This document shows positions 1-11,104 of a stretch of 64,000 nucleotides of DNA, one piece after another. The notes under the pieces are model-generated. The model ran no database searches, was not told the origin of the DNA, and worked only from the letters and a program-made list of their open reading frames with translations. The DNA is from Manduca sexta (taxonomy: Eukaryota > Arthropoda > Insecta > Lepidoptera > Sphingidae). Location of the stretch: the NCBI RefSeq assembly GCF_014839805.1, contig NC_051130.1, forward strand, positions 8,494,001 through 8,558,000, given 5' to 3'. The number at the start of each line of letters is the position of its first letter. The first letter of the stretch is position 1. The position numbers were made by a program, and so were the translations under genes.

Positions 1-422
1 AACGATTTCTCACATAATCAGTGACACCTATGATTTTTCTATATAAAATATGTAATATAACAGTTATACGCGTATTGAGATATTTTTTAACGTTCATAAG
101 TAACTGTAAATTAGATAGACGTAAATTATTTACAACAAAGAAAGGAGGTTATGAACAGCCGCACATATGTTGAAATAATTCATTTCATTTCTTTCATTCA
201 CAAAAAGTCAAATCCAAAAAGTTGAATTGTCATACATTTACAATTAATATTATTTTGGAAAGTATTATTTTTTATTTATAAATAGACACTTTACACAAGG
301 TGAGGATGTGTATATAAGTTCTCACAGTTTTTGCCGATTTATAGCTATTAAAACATGTGACTTGTTGATCTGTATGATAAATATTACGTATTATTTTTAC
401 GGTGTAGTACACAAGCGTGCGT
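1..422. other. Upstream flank of FKBP8, no gene seen
   Basis: AT-rich DNA with stops in all frames. It should hold the FKBP8 promoter and 5' UTR. I see no convincing TATA box. The bases just before the second in-frame ATG (432) read ttccag, a possible 3' splice site, so the 5' UTR may be spliced and part of this stretch may be intron. Confidence 0.5.
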
Positions 423-3400
423 ATGTTCCAGATGAGTGACGAAGGTAGAGGCACGTTAATAGATAAATCTGAGAGCAGTTCCTTTGAAGATTTGGCTTCT
501 GCGGCCGCTCATGAGATTGAAGAAGCTAAACTGGCAGAAGCGGCCGCGGCCGCCGCCGAGAAAGAAAAAACGCCAGAAACGAAAACTGATGAGTGGCAGG
601 ACTTGCTTGGCTCCGGCGCTTTACTTAAAAAGGTTGGCTATTAACATATTTTATAAATTTAAATTTTGTATGAACTAAGTAAGTGTATGTCAACAGTTTT
701 ATTTGATTAAAATAATTATTTTGCATATGATTAATTAATAAACTAAATTCTTATTTATAAACAATGAAATGAACAAATTTTATGAAATAATTTATATGCT
801 GATGTAAAATATTTTTACAGATAATAAAACAGGAGATGAATCATCCAATTTAAGACCTCAGAGAGGTGATATATGCAAAATTAGTTATGAACTTAAAATA
901 AAGGATAGCAATGACATTGTTGAAAAGCGAGATCTAGTTAAGATATATTTGGGAGACAATGAAGTAAGTATTTTTTCATTAACAACATCATCACCACAGT
1001 ATTATATTATTATATATGAAAAACACCTTTGTCTGTATAATTTCGACATCTCACAGCATATCCTAGTTCAGATGCCAAGGTTCCATGAATTTGTATTTTC
1101 AAAAGTGTTATAATTAACATTTTATTATTATTTATTTATTATATTTCTTGCTTTTGGATTTATTTTTGACTATACATACAAGTGTACATAAGTGGGCTTA
1201 AAACTGCTTTAGTGACCTTATGCCACTAATTCAACATTAAAATGCAAAGATGAAAGATGTGTGTATGAAACTATGTTTGGCATCTTCATTTAATGTTTTG
1301 AAAATTTCTTCTATTTAAATGCGCATTTAAATCATTCAGTATTTAAAAATGTGAAACTATAATTCACAATACTACAGACAGGTTGCCTCTATTTATTTGT
1401 ATGATACTGATAAGATAATATAACAGTTTGTCTAACACATTAGAAGATAATTTTTGTTCACATTATATGATGTCATATACACATTTGTTTAATAAAGATT
1501 TATTATAATTGTGATAATATTTGAATAAAGAAATTGTTTACATGTTTTACTGAGTTCAAGTTGATATATTAGTAAGAAACAACATAAGAAATCATTATAA
1601 ATGATATTAATTTCGATTTTAGAAGTAGATTAAGTTAGACCCTATGTTTTGGTGTCTATTTATTAGTTGATGCAGTTTCTAAAGGAAAGGGTATATTATT
1701 TTAGTATATACACATTATGATTTGATATAGTATAATTTAATAATGTTTGTCTTCATACATAGAGAAATACATAAGCATAACTTTATGTCTATAGTTGGTC
1801 CCTTTCTTACATCAGACACATGACCAAAAAACAAATATCACTTTCACTTACATGCATAACATACTTGTCCTATGACATTGTCAAGTAATGTATTTATTTA
1901 AATAATATATTTAAATAAAACACTATCTTTTGCTCATGGATCTGTTTGTATGAAAAAATTTATCCGGGACAAAATTCCTGTCTTATTTTTTTTCTGGGAT
2001 AAACAGTAGCCTGAAGCATTTAGGAATAATATAACATTGGTTATATTTTGCTTATTTATATAACATAACACATATATATTTTGTAATTAATTGTTTATAA
2101 ATATAAAAAATTCTTTCTTCTGAGTACCAGGAATTGATTTTTGTTCATGCATAATTTATATGATAAGCATCTTTCTTTGTGTTGCAAATAATTTAGATTA
2201 TTATGGTTTTGTCAATATCTAACATATATGCTTTTATCTTATCACAAATCAAGCTGAGTGTGATAACCTTTAGTATTCCATTATAGTCATTGTTTATTTT
2301 GTTTTTATGTCACCAACAAAACAAAGTTATGGATTAATGTATAATTTATATTTTGTTTTTGACATAGCTTTTTTATGTTTTGTATTTAGTTAATTCACTG
2401 ATGACATATTTATATGCTAAAAATATATATAATGGAGTATATAGTCAAGATTGTAATCTTAAATTCTTATTGGTAAAGGTTTAAACCTTTAGAGAGTTTA
2501 AGACTTTAAAGTCTAGAGACTAAACACTCAAAATTTTAACACCTACATATACGTATTATTATAAAATGCTTCACTGATTTCTTCTGATCACTTATCTCTG
2601 GCGTCAACGCCGTCGAGATTTCTCCAATTCAAGTATCAATCTAATCATATTGTTTTATTGTTGTCGATTTGAGTGTATATTATTCAAAAATACTTCGTTG
2701 GATAAAATAAAAGGACAACTATATTTTTACTTAATAAGAGACAATACAATATTTTATATTTAAAAATATGAAAAGTAACTTTTCGATAACAATGTAAACA
2801 ACTTATGTATCAAATTATTTCAGGTTTTACAAGGCTTGGATCTAGCATTGACATTAATGCACAAAGGAGAAGAATGTCATCTTCAGATAGCGCCGAGGTT
2901 TGCGTACGGAGACGCAGGTTTGAAGACCGGTGAGAGCCTCGGTTTGATAGGAGAGGTTGACGGGGCCAACTATGAAGGCCCCACGATTGGACCCGACACC
3001 ATGCTAGAGGCTCGTTTAGAACTGCATGACTGGAGTGAGGAGCCAGAGCATGAAACCCTTTCGATAGCTGAGAGGATGGAGACTGGGTATGTGGTAAAAG
3101 TATTACATATTAAATGTGTGCTATATGATATTTAGGGAACAATTAAAATTGTAAACCAATGACTAAGTGGCTAATTGTCTCTAAAACATACACACACAAT
3201 TTGACAAATCTGAATGAAAGATTAATTTGTAGAGGGTGTATGTACTCTTTGTTTACTTTCAATTTTTATGGCTCAATTAAGAATATGTTTAATATCGTCA
3301 TTACACTGTTTTAACAGTTTTAGAACATAATTATTTATTTTTTGTTTTTTAATACTGGCAGTAAATATTGCGTAAGCGGTAATGAAAGTTTATAGCACAT

Positions 3401-6400
3401 ATTTAAATTTGGAATTACTTTGTTCTGCTTGCAGCCAAAAGAGCAGCAGCAGGAAGTTGCAAACGTGACTGTGCACTTATCTTAAAATAAATGTATGAAT
3501 TAGTTCATTTTTTTATTAGTCATAAAAATAAATATTCTGTTAATAACTAACAAACATTTTAAGCAGATTATAAATTATCAATTGCCGTTTAAGTGAGACA
3601 GATATCGAATACAGTGTTATTGTTTTAAAGTTCGTGAATAATTGAATAACTAATGTTATTGGCCAACATCATCAAGGCCATGTTTATTTTACTTGCACGG
3701 TCATCCGGCGACCGTGACATATTTAAAGGAAGGCGTTGCGTGATGAATAGTTTGATATGTTTATGCTGATTTTATGCCGCCATTTATGTTAATTAATAAA
3801 TGTTGAGATATTGAAAGTTGTATGTCAAGCTCGTCAATTGTATATATTTTTTTACTTTATAATTCACTAAAACTGATAGGTAGACTCTCACTAGATCAAA
3901 ATTTGAGTTACGTCCTCTTCCCCTGAATTAAATCTTGTCTAATTTGTACTTATACACAAATATATGATATGATTACATTCAATGATTTAAGTCATCGCTT
4001 GAGATAAAGTTTGAATAAAAAAAATTACGTTTAGTGTGTGACTCTGTTTTGAATTTAGAGCTTGCGAAATAATAATTTATTAATTTTTAAATTTTCATGG
4101 GTAAGATTGGGGGTCTTAGGCATCAGTGAAGCGGAGCTAATATCGTTATTTAGAGAATAGCATTAAATATTCTGCGTTTTTATTCTGTTAGTATTTATGT
4201 TGAAGAAACTTTTTTTTAAATTCAATTTTGGTAAGAAGTGAAGACTGGATTATTTATTATAAATTTGCATATTTTGGTCATTTTTGATGGTGTTTGCCTA
4301 TAAATATGACATAGTGCATATTTTCGTTATATTAGGCGATATTATATAAAATATTTTCGTTAAGTTAATCAACAATAAATGAAATATGTATTTGTATTAT
4401 AATTGCCGACAGTGAAAAATAGGCTAGAATTTTCGACAAAGAAATAATCGATAGTATGAAAACTGAAAAATTCAATATCACTTTGCCTGACCGAAGATTC
4501 CAGCTCGACCCAAGATTTCAGGATAATAGTCATAGTGCGTATGCAATACGTAGTACTAGGTGCCATCGAAGCAATCTAGTCCGTTAGTGAACAGTAAAAA
4601 AATAAAAAAAAATGTTGTTCATTTATTAAGTACGAATATTATGTTATAATTTTGGCACATTTATAAATTGATTCCCTTTTTTATGCAAAAAAACCGAATA
4701 TTAATTTATTTTCGTTATTTGTGTTGCATATTTTGTCGGCTTTCGTGCATATTTTAAGATTTTTTATGAAAATTCCAGGATTTTTTGGTTGCGTATAAAC
4801 CGGTTTTTAGTAACGTGCGTTTGGGTAAGATCGGATACGGGGTAAGAATTAAGATCGTATAACGAAAAAATACCACGAATCTATGGTTATTTTTTAGTTT
4901 AAGTTATGTAGGCGACTACGCGGTCTCTTTTTGCCCCACCCTATATACCACAGTTGATGCTACGACCAAGAACGGATGCGCTATGTGCATTGAAACAAAA
5001 AAGGTGGATTTCACTCTTCTTAACATTTTTGAGACTTCTGTTTGATTTTGTGGACCTTATCATACTAGCTTTAGAAGCGTTATTAGAACGGAGTCCGAAC
5101 TTACCCCGCGAAGGTCCGATCTTTTCTAAGGGTTTTAAATTTCTATACAGATATTTTCATCTATTTTTAAGCTTACACAGAGAGAATTGGAAGATGATTA
5201 AATTATCACATAAAGTAGCATTAATAATTACCAGTTTCATGTATAAAATGTTGGTATCGATTAAATAATTTTTGAGAAAAAATATTTTCGAGATTACTCA
5301 CAACATACCGAAAAATCGTCCGAAATTAGCCGAACGCACTCTAATAAGTATTTTGTTAACCACAATCTCCTTGCATTAATGGCCTAGCCTTAAAAATGTA
5401 ACTGAGTTGTATATTATGTATTTGTAGAATCCGGCGGCGAGCACGTGGTAACTGGTGGTACGGTAGAGGCGAAGCCCAACTCGCTGTGCAATTATACCGT
5501 CGCGCGCTGGACGTACTCGACGAGAGCGAGGGAGGCATCACGGACCCCACGCCGTCCGGCGATTTGGCTCCCACTAGTGACGCGTTGACCGCTCTGCTTG
5601 AAGAGAGGCTTAGGGTACACAATAACATGGCCGCCGCGCAACTGAAGGCTGGAGCTTATGAAGCTGCTTTACAGGTGGTGTACAGAATTTGTAAATATCG
5701 GATCTAGTAACATAATCATTTTGAAAGTTGATATATTGTGTAGAGCGCGCTTCTTCAATTACAATTGGATGACTTCATTGTAAAGGATAAAAATGTGTTT
5801 CGTCTTATTATTTATATTCAGTAGTATAGTAACATAGTTTTATGACATATATTTCATACATGAATTTGCACAAAACTGACTTAAAAAAATGTTATACCAA
5901 CCAAGTAATGTACATGAATTAAATCGACAGGGAGTAACCAGAGTGCTGACCTGTCAACCCGAAAACGCGAAAGCGTTATACCGCAAGTCGCTGATCCTGT
6001 CCGCGATGGGCCGCAACGCCGAGGCGTTGGAGGCCGCCGCCGCCGCGCGCGCGCCGCGCCTGCCGATAGCGCCGCGCGCCGCGAGCTGCAGCGGTGCGAG
6101 CTGCGCGCGCAGCGGGACCGCCTCCGCGAGCGCGACCTCGCGCAGCGCATGCTCGGCACCGCCGCCCGCGCCGCGCCCCCGTCCGCACCCGCGCCTGCGC
6201 CCGACAAGAAACCATCCAGCTCTAAGGTGCGCTTAATTACGTATGCCTAGTATTTCAAGTATAAAATTAGTTTATATAAATCATACATAGCTAAATTGCA
6301 TTAGTCCAATTCGTGTATAAGCGAAGTGAAAACGCCCATGTCATCGCACATTACAAGTAATACTTAGAGAAAATTACATTGTATACTACATAACATATAG

Positions 6401-6597
6401 TTGAGGTAGTAAAAGTAACTTTTTAACAACTATACCACATATAAGGACACTCTTTAGAATCATAGTTTAAAACACATGAAATATAAGACACGCTGTGATA
6501 ACGCTTGTAGATGTTGGTGTGGGGCTCGCTGCTGCTGAGTTTGTTGGTGGGCGTGGCCAGCGTGCTCGTGTACCGGTACAAGATGCAGGCGCAGTGA
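423..6597 (+). CDS. FKBP8: FKBP8-like peptidyl-prolyl isomerase (FKBP + TPR + tail anchor), six exons
   Basis: Exons read by hand: 423 or 432-632, 821-963, 2824-3086, 5428-5674, 5931-6226, 6511-6597. All introns are GT-AG. The product is about 411 aa, the usual FKBP8 length. Order: an acidic, alanine-rich N-terminus; the conserved DEWQDLLGSGALLKK segment before the FKBP fold (exon 1); the FKBP domain (exons 2-3, with RPQRGDICKISYEL and IAPRFAYGDAGL); TPR repeats (exons 4-5, with HNNMAAAQLKAGAYEAALQ and QPENAKALYRKSLILSAMGR); a basic helix; and a hydrophobic C-terminal anchor (exon 6). From the family: FKBP8 sits in the outer mitochondrial and ER membranes, binds HSP90 and Bcl-2 partners, and acts in mitophagy (zonda in Drosophila). 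Two reading-frame breaks, near 833 and 6045-6055, interrupt an otherwise conserved gene. Both fall in short repeats and are probably sequencing errors. The start is 423 or 432. Position 432 is directly preceded by a possible acceptor. Confidence 0.93.
821..963 (+). CDS. FKBP8: FKBP8 exon 2, with apparent 1-bp deletion
   Basis: The acceptor is ttttacag and the donor is GAA|gtaagt. Exon 1 ends in phase 0 (AAG|gttggc). Exon 2 first reads IIKQ, in phase with exon 1 and continuing the family motif KK-II-K-Q. The conserved remainder (GDESSNLRPQRGDICKISYE) is then in the frame one base away. The switch falls at the GG at 832-833, where a third G would restore phase. The exon is 143 nt. A length of 144 is needed for phase 0 into exon 3, which agrees with one missing base. 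Confidence 0.85.
964..2823 (+). other. FKBP8 intron 2
   Basis: AT-rich intron without coding potential. A short piece near 1960-2010 (ccgggac...gggataaacagtagcct) resembles the conserved 3' tail of RTE-type LINEs seen elsewhere in this window, but it is too short to classify firmly. Confidence 0.5.
3087..5427 (+). other. FKBP8 intron 3
   Basis: A 2.3-kb AT-rich intron. Open frames around 4369-4566 (minus) and 4954-5268 (plus) show no recognisable domain and sit in repeat-like sequence. The motif gggtaagat recurs near 4100 and 4825, with gatcgga-type sequence nearby, so a degraded mobile element is possible. I cannot name it. Confidence 0.4.
5931..6226 (+). CDS. FKBP8: FKBP8 exon 5, with apparent 2-bp insertion in a GC run
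   Basis: Entered in phase 0 from exon 4 (CAG|GGA). It reads GVTRVLTCQPENAKALYRKS and then MGRNAEALEAAAAAR. The conserved C-terminal helix (RRELQRCELRAQRDRLRERD, then LAQRMLGTAAR, then PDKKPSSSK) is in a different frame. The change falls in the GCGCGCGCGC run at about 6045-6055. Removing one GC unit (2 bp) joins the two halves and makes the exon end in phase 0, as exon 6 requires. GC content is very high here compared with the flanks. Confidence 0.85.
6511..6597 (+). CDS. FKBP8: FKBP8 exon 6, C-terminal membrane anchor and stop
   Basis: The acceptor is cgcttgtag, followed by 28 codons and TGA. The peptide MLVWGSLLLSLLVGVASVLV is a single hydrophobic helix, followed by the short polar tail YRYKMQAQ. 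This is the expected tail anchor of FKBP8. The phase matches exon 5 once the exon 5 shift is allowed for. Confidence 0.9.
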   Translation: MLVWGSLLLSLLVGVASVLVYRYKMQAQ

Positions 6598-6616
6598 GCT
6601 GCTATGGCGACGGTAG

Positions 6617-6622
6617 AATAAA
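6617..6622 (+). terminator. FKBP8 poly(A) signal candidate
   Basis: AATAAA 20 bases past the FKBP8 stop codon. Further AATAAA hexamers near 7794 and 8214 could serve longer 3' UTRs or the alternative last exon at 7396. Confidence 0.55.
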
Positions 6623-9053
6623 GTGAGTTACGTATACTGTCGGGCTGACAAAAAGTGATTAACAAAAATAGCCTTTATTTCATGTCCATTAAAATCGCAA
6701 TCAAGGGTTGCTAGCAGCCGCTTATCAGTTGACAGTCGAGAGATGGATAACATACATGTCCATGAAAATAAACAAAGTGTGTGTAAAAACGGTAGTTCCG
6801 GCTTTAGCTACCCGGATGTTTTCGGCATTTTTGCCGGCCCGACAACAATTTACATACACTAGAAACAATTCCAACATTAGATTTTGCTAACTTGTGCAAG
6901 GGCTATCTTCTGTCGATAGAAAATGAATGTGAATGCTTTGAGCCAGAGTTCATGGCAGTCCAACGCCCTTCTAAATCTGATAATGGATATCGACTCTTAT
7001 CTCGACGCTGATGTTGATGTCAATGATATTTGATGACTGATATTTTTTTCTAAAAATAAACAAGTAACGCAGTGTACTTTAAGTTGCAGTGTTTTTAAAT
7101 TTTATGTGAAGGCTTGATTAATCATTGTCACGATTGACTTTGGTCAATTGTGGGAAATTAATAAAAATAATCTTTATTAGACCAAAGTAATTACACCATA
7201 GTTACAAATAAGCAAAAAAATTACTACACTAGATCAGGACTGTGTCACACGAATTTAAAAAAAAGTTACGTACAGACTGTATTTTCGTGCGTACACCCTT
7301 GCTCCTCCCCCTTTAATATTACAACGCGGTGCCCAATACTTGTCGTTATCTATATTCATTTAATAGATTTATAACAATACAATTTCCTTCTGCAGGTGGA
7401 GAAGATACCAGTGGTTTGATCGTTCGGGGACGGTGCACATTATACTTAAGGTCATATCTTCGCAGACAAAACAAACTGCTAAGCTTTCGACGAGCTATCA
7501 TTTAGGCGAGGTTCAGATACGTTATCGCTGTAAATAAATATATAGCAACCATAACGGTATTAGATGCGAACTGCATATTTTTTTAAAGATTTATATTAGA
7601 TTATTTTTGCAATTGTCTATGCTTTTACACAGTACGCGGACGGCATTTTGATTTGACAAAGGCTACGGTCGACACGCATTTTTAACTATTTTCCCCTGAT
7701 TAGTTTTCTATAAATCAGAATCTTTAACTGTATTTTATTGTAAAAAAAATATGTAGGTTTAGGCTAATTGTATCGTGGAAGCTGTCTTAAGCAATAAATG
7801 GCTCAGCACTCAGTTATTTGTGTGTAAAGTAAATATTTTTGGGCGCAAATATCATATCTATCTGTTATATTTATTGTCCATAGATAGGTGCCAAAAATGT
7901 ATATATTATGTGTAAAAAATATTTGTTTCTAAAGTCAGATAAAGCAAATATTTACAAGCATAGATACAAAGTAATGTGAATGTTATATATTTTTGGACTC
8001 TTTGAAGGGCGGGGGCGAATAAAACAAAGCATTCCAATTGTAACATTTTTTTACAACCATTTATTTTAAACCTTGGTTTAATTTTGTATTCTCATTTGGT
8101 ATCTAACGTTAGAAGTTAAATTAGTTTTATTTTAAGACATTGGTTTGGTAAAGGGGATTGTCCATCCCTAGAGAACACAACGTAAGAAGTACGGTTACAA
8201 TATACTTACATCAATAAACAGATTTGTTGAAACTATGTTTTATTTTTGCTACAAATTTCATATTCAATATAAAATCTAAATATTTAACACCATATTCACA
8301 AACGGAAAAATAAAATGTAACAAAGAATATGGTTGACAAATAAATCCGTTGAAGTCATTTTATTATACCAAGCACAATAGATATAATGAAAAAGTGGGTT
8401 GATGTTTGTATACATTTTACTTTTCCATTATCAAACTGTGGTTACAGTCGGAAAGCAGTACAACAAAAGTAGCTGAACAAATTCAACAATTTTACTCTTC
8501 TTTAAACTTATTTGTCCATATCAATAATTGTTTTTCTTCATTAAAATAAACTTCACAGGGTTTACTTTATTTTATATAAAGAAAAAAAATATATTGATTG
8601 TAATTAATCAGTCGAAGCAGTTTAATTTGTTTTATTTGGTGAGCTACTTATTTTGTTAACTGTACCTAAATAAATTTATTACTTTTCTAAAATATCTCAT
8701 TCACACATGAATATTTTAAGTAAAAACATAATTTAAAATTAAATTGCAGTATTACGATACTAATAATAATAAATATATAAAAACTATGATTTAATAAGCT
8801 ACATCTATTAATTTTATCATGGCAGACATATTTAACCTTAAATGTTACCGCAAATACAATAAAAATAGGAAATTTACCACACAATGGTTTTTGTTCATGA
8901 ATATAATTATTAGCCATAAATAGGTATAGTAAAAAAAATACAACTTTACTTTTTAAAAGTTACAAACGTCCTGTTTATTGTCATAAATATTAATTATAAA
9001 AAGAGATAAACGATTCAAAGATTAATCTGTACAAAACTTAGAAATATATAGAA
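6623..9053. other. Intergenic / FKBP8 3' region, no gene seen
   Basis: AT-rich DNA with only short random frames. It contains a strong 3' splice site (tttccttctgcag, ending 7395) followed by seven codons and a stop, listed separately. Candidate poly(A) hexamers lie near 7794 and 8214. Confidence 0.5.
7396..7419 (+). CDS. Possible alternative FKBP8 last exon (VEKIPVV, stop)
   Basis: A pyrimidine-rich acceptor is followed in phase 0 by GTG GAG AAG ATA CCA GTG GTT TGA. Spliced from FKBP8 exon 5 (AAG|gtgcgc), it would replace the membrane anchor with VEKIPVV and give a soluble isoform. The only support is splice-site quality and phase, so it is uncertain. Confidence 0.25.
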   Translation: MEKIPVV

Positions 9054-9059
9054 TTTATT
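9054..9059 (-). terminator. Poly(A) signal for the minus-strand exon at 9101-9217
   Basis: AATAAA read on the minus strand, about 42 bases beyond the TGA of the exon just upstream in transcript order. It supports that exon being a real 3' end. Confidence 0.5.
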
Positions 9060-9100
9060 TTATACAATATATATCACGAGCTAATTACAATAATTTTTGT

Positions 9101-9217
9101 TCAAACCATTGAAAGTGATAAATCAAAATGGAATGTAGTCAGTTCCTCGAGCAATGATTTGCCAAACCAGTTGAGCTGATCGGCGGCTATATTGTTCTGT
9201 AATTTATCCTGCACTTG
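9101..9217 (-). CDS. Orphan 3'-terminal coding exon, gene not recognised
   Basis: On the minus strand, 38 codons plus TGA follow a possible acceptor (ctatatgag). The peptide contains QVQDKLQNNIAADQLNWFGK and then LLEELTTFHFDLSLSMV. Its composition is non-random and amphipathic, unlike the low-complexity noise of the flanking DNA, and a minus-strand AATAAA follows. I do not recognise the family. No partner exon is evident between here and the PIGG stop at 10852, so the rest of the gene may lie in introns I could not resolve, or this may be a processed remnant. Confidence 0.5.
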   Translation of the reverse strand, partial: QVQDKLQNNIAADQLNWFGKSLLEELTTFHFDLSLSMV

Positions 9218-9714
9218 CTCATATAGAATTTATATAATAAAAAATATTGTGGCAGGAGCTAGTTTTAGCATTAGTAGAAAAATATTCGTGAAAATACTCG
9301 TGTTCTCATAATGCCTTGATACGTCACAATAATGGCCTGGTGGAGATACTGTCCACAGATATGAGTAATATGTCTACAGAGTACTGTGGTAGGAATTTAT
9401 GATAAGTTGTACTTCAAAATTTTACTTGCTCAAAACGTCGAGTATCTCAAATTGCTCAAATATTTATCAATCCGTATTATTGGATATTTTTGTTATTTTT
9501 CTTTGCTCACTCTTATTGAATCTACTCTATCACAACATTTGTTTTGCTTTTTTATTTGCCCATACTAATTACTAAAGTTACTGGTTTGGTTTTAATTATT
9601 TCACTTATTAGACACTATGTTATTCCAAGTGGTATAAGCTACTTTTATTTAATTTTATCTCGGAAAAGGACATATACCGAGGTGGAATCGCGAGCAGTCT
9701 TAAAAACAAACGTG

Positions 9715-9770
9715 TTTTTAACCGACTTCAAAAATGGGGAGGGTTCTCAATTCGACATGTATTTTTTAAA
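9715..9770 (+). repeat. Dispersed repeat fragment, copy 1
   Basis: Shares tttttaaccgacttcaaaaa, followed by gg-agg-ttctcaattcga, with 14940-14995. Motifs of this kind are frequent in moth and butterfly genomes. The element class cannot be told from the fragment. Confidence 0.55.
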
Positions 9771-10273
9771 TGTTTGTTACCTCAGAAATCAATCATTTAT
9801 TATGCTAATATATTGTTATTATTCTTGCTACATATTTAATAAATATTTTAAGACCAAAGTTATACTAGCTTTTTTAGCGTTTTCATTTAAAATTTGGTTA
9901 GAAATCATAATCCAGTCGCGCCATGTAAGTCTTTTCTAAAAATATTTGAGTACTAAATATGAAATGATATATAAAAATGTACAAAAAGTACCTTATTACA
10001 CTGTTTTCGGAGATTGCTGGATAGATTAGAGTGACAATAATTTTACAAACTTGTTTTTCGGTATAGGGATTTTGGAATTATTTATATTTTTTTAAAAAAC
10101 CAGAATTATGTTGAAATTACAAGCAGACAACAATTAGAATTGTATTTATATGTTATTGATAGCACTTACTTTAACCGTTGTTTGAATACAGACATTGACA
10201 ACTATTTTACTTAAACTATAAACTTTTTGGAACATGCTGTATATTATCGACCGTGAATGTTTTTGAATTACAG

Positions 10274-10350
10274 GTATTTCCAATAAACGATCCCAATCTC
10301 AATCTTCAATCCGATTCTGAGAATGAACCAATAAAAATACCTTTGTAATC
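10274..10350 (+). repeat. MITE-like repeat arm
   Basis: Contains aataaacgatcccaatct followed by caatcttcaatccgat. The reverse complement of this sequence occurs within the related element at 15838-15995, so these appear to be arms of one inverted-repeat family. Confidence 0.4.
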
Positions 10351-10851
10351 ATGTAAAAAACACCTTTTTTCTGAGTGGTCCATTTTTGATATAGATCGAA
10401 AAGAGCGAATGGCACTGATTATAATTGAAGATGGCGGTTACTCATAAAATTTGCCGACCGCAGTATTTTAGGTGGGTAGTAAGTAAAGAAAAACATGTAT
10501 TTGTCGATGTAATGGTAGACTGGGAAATTTTTCTTAAACTAGGGAATTGAACACCATGGGGAAAATGTAGGACGCAATGTTTGGGAATTGAATAGGATTT
10601 TTTTTCAAGGTTTTAAAACATATTGTATTAAGTGTTTAGATTTTCTTTGGCCGCGAGCGTTAATACTTATAACGGAATTTCACGTCAAAAAGCTCATTTT
10701 TGAGGGTTTCTAGAACACTGGTATCACAAAGCGGCTATCTAGCTACACCAATTTAAAAAGGTCGAGTTATCAATGTTTTCATATTGTCCCAACGTACATC
10801 GATTACTCCCAGTTAGTAATCCAATTTAGGCGGTGTCAAAATGCATATACC

Positions 10852-11104
10852 TTATCGCATTTTCCTAGTGAACACCCTTGCAATTCGACTAGTCAGGTGC
10901 GTCAAGCCGACAATCTGCGCGATTGTCGACAAAGCTTGCACTGTGAAGACCGTCGCTACGAAATCGTATAGCAATTTTGGCGAGAATACAGACCATACGA
11001 ATAGATGGTGCCTAAATATTGTCGCTACGAAGAGGTATACTACAACTGCGTAGACTCGATGCAGAGCGAGTATGTTCGTCGTGCGCCATATTGTTTGTAA
11101 GTAC
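10852..11104 (-). CDS. PIGG: PIGG last exon
   Basis: The acceptor is tatattttcag. One base completes a split codon, then 83 codons and TAA. Reads YLQTIWRTTNILALHRVYAV, then YLFVATIFRHHLFVWSVFSP, then KLLYDF, which is the strongly conserved C-terminal signature of PIGG. It must be joined to an exon ending after two bases of a codon. That fits an ancestral end of the preceding exon after GCGCA (position 12926 in copy 1). The whole exon is translatable, although shorter plus-strand frames overlap it. Confidence 0.88.

Larger units (their letters stand above)
9218..10851. other. PIGG 3' flank / intergenic with repeat fragments
   Basis: AT-rich. It holds a copy of the accgacttcaaaa repeat (9715-9770) and an arm of a MITE-like repeat (about 10274-10350). 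The last 300 bases before the PIGG stop may be PIGG 3' UTR. Plus-strand frames at 9386-9939 run through repeat sequence and are not genes. Confidence 0.45.

Noticed and set aside
4954..5268. 104-codon frame in FKBP8 intron 3
   Set aside because: No domain, AT-rich hydrophobic translation, and surrounded by repeat-like motifs.
5881..6236. Minus-strand and alternative plus-strand alanine/arginine-rich frames over FKBP8 exon 5
   Set aside because: GC-rich shadow frames. The conserved TPR and helix are on the plus strand in two frames joined by a small indel.
9386..9939. Plus-strand frames of 60 and 131 codons
   Set aside because: Low-complexity hydrophobic translation that passes through the dispersed accgacttcaaaa repeat.
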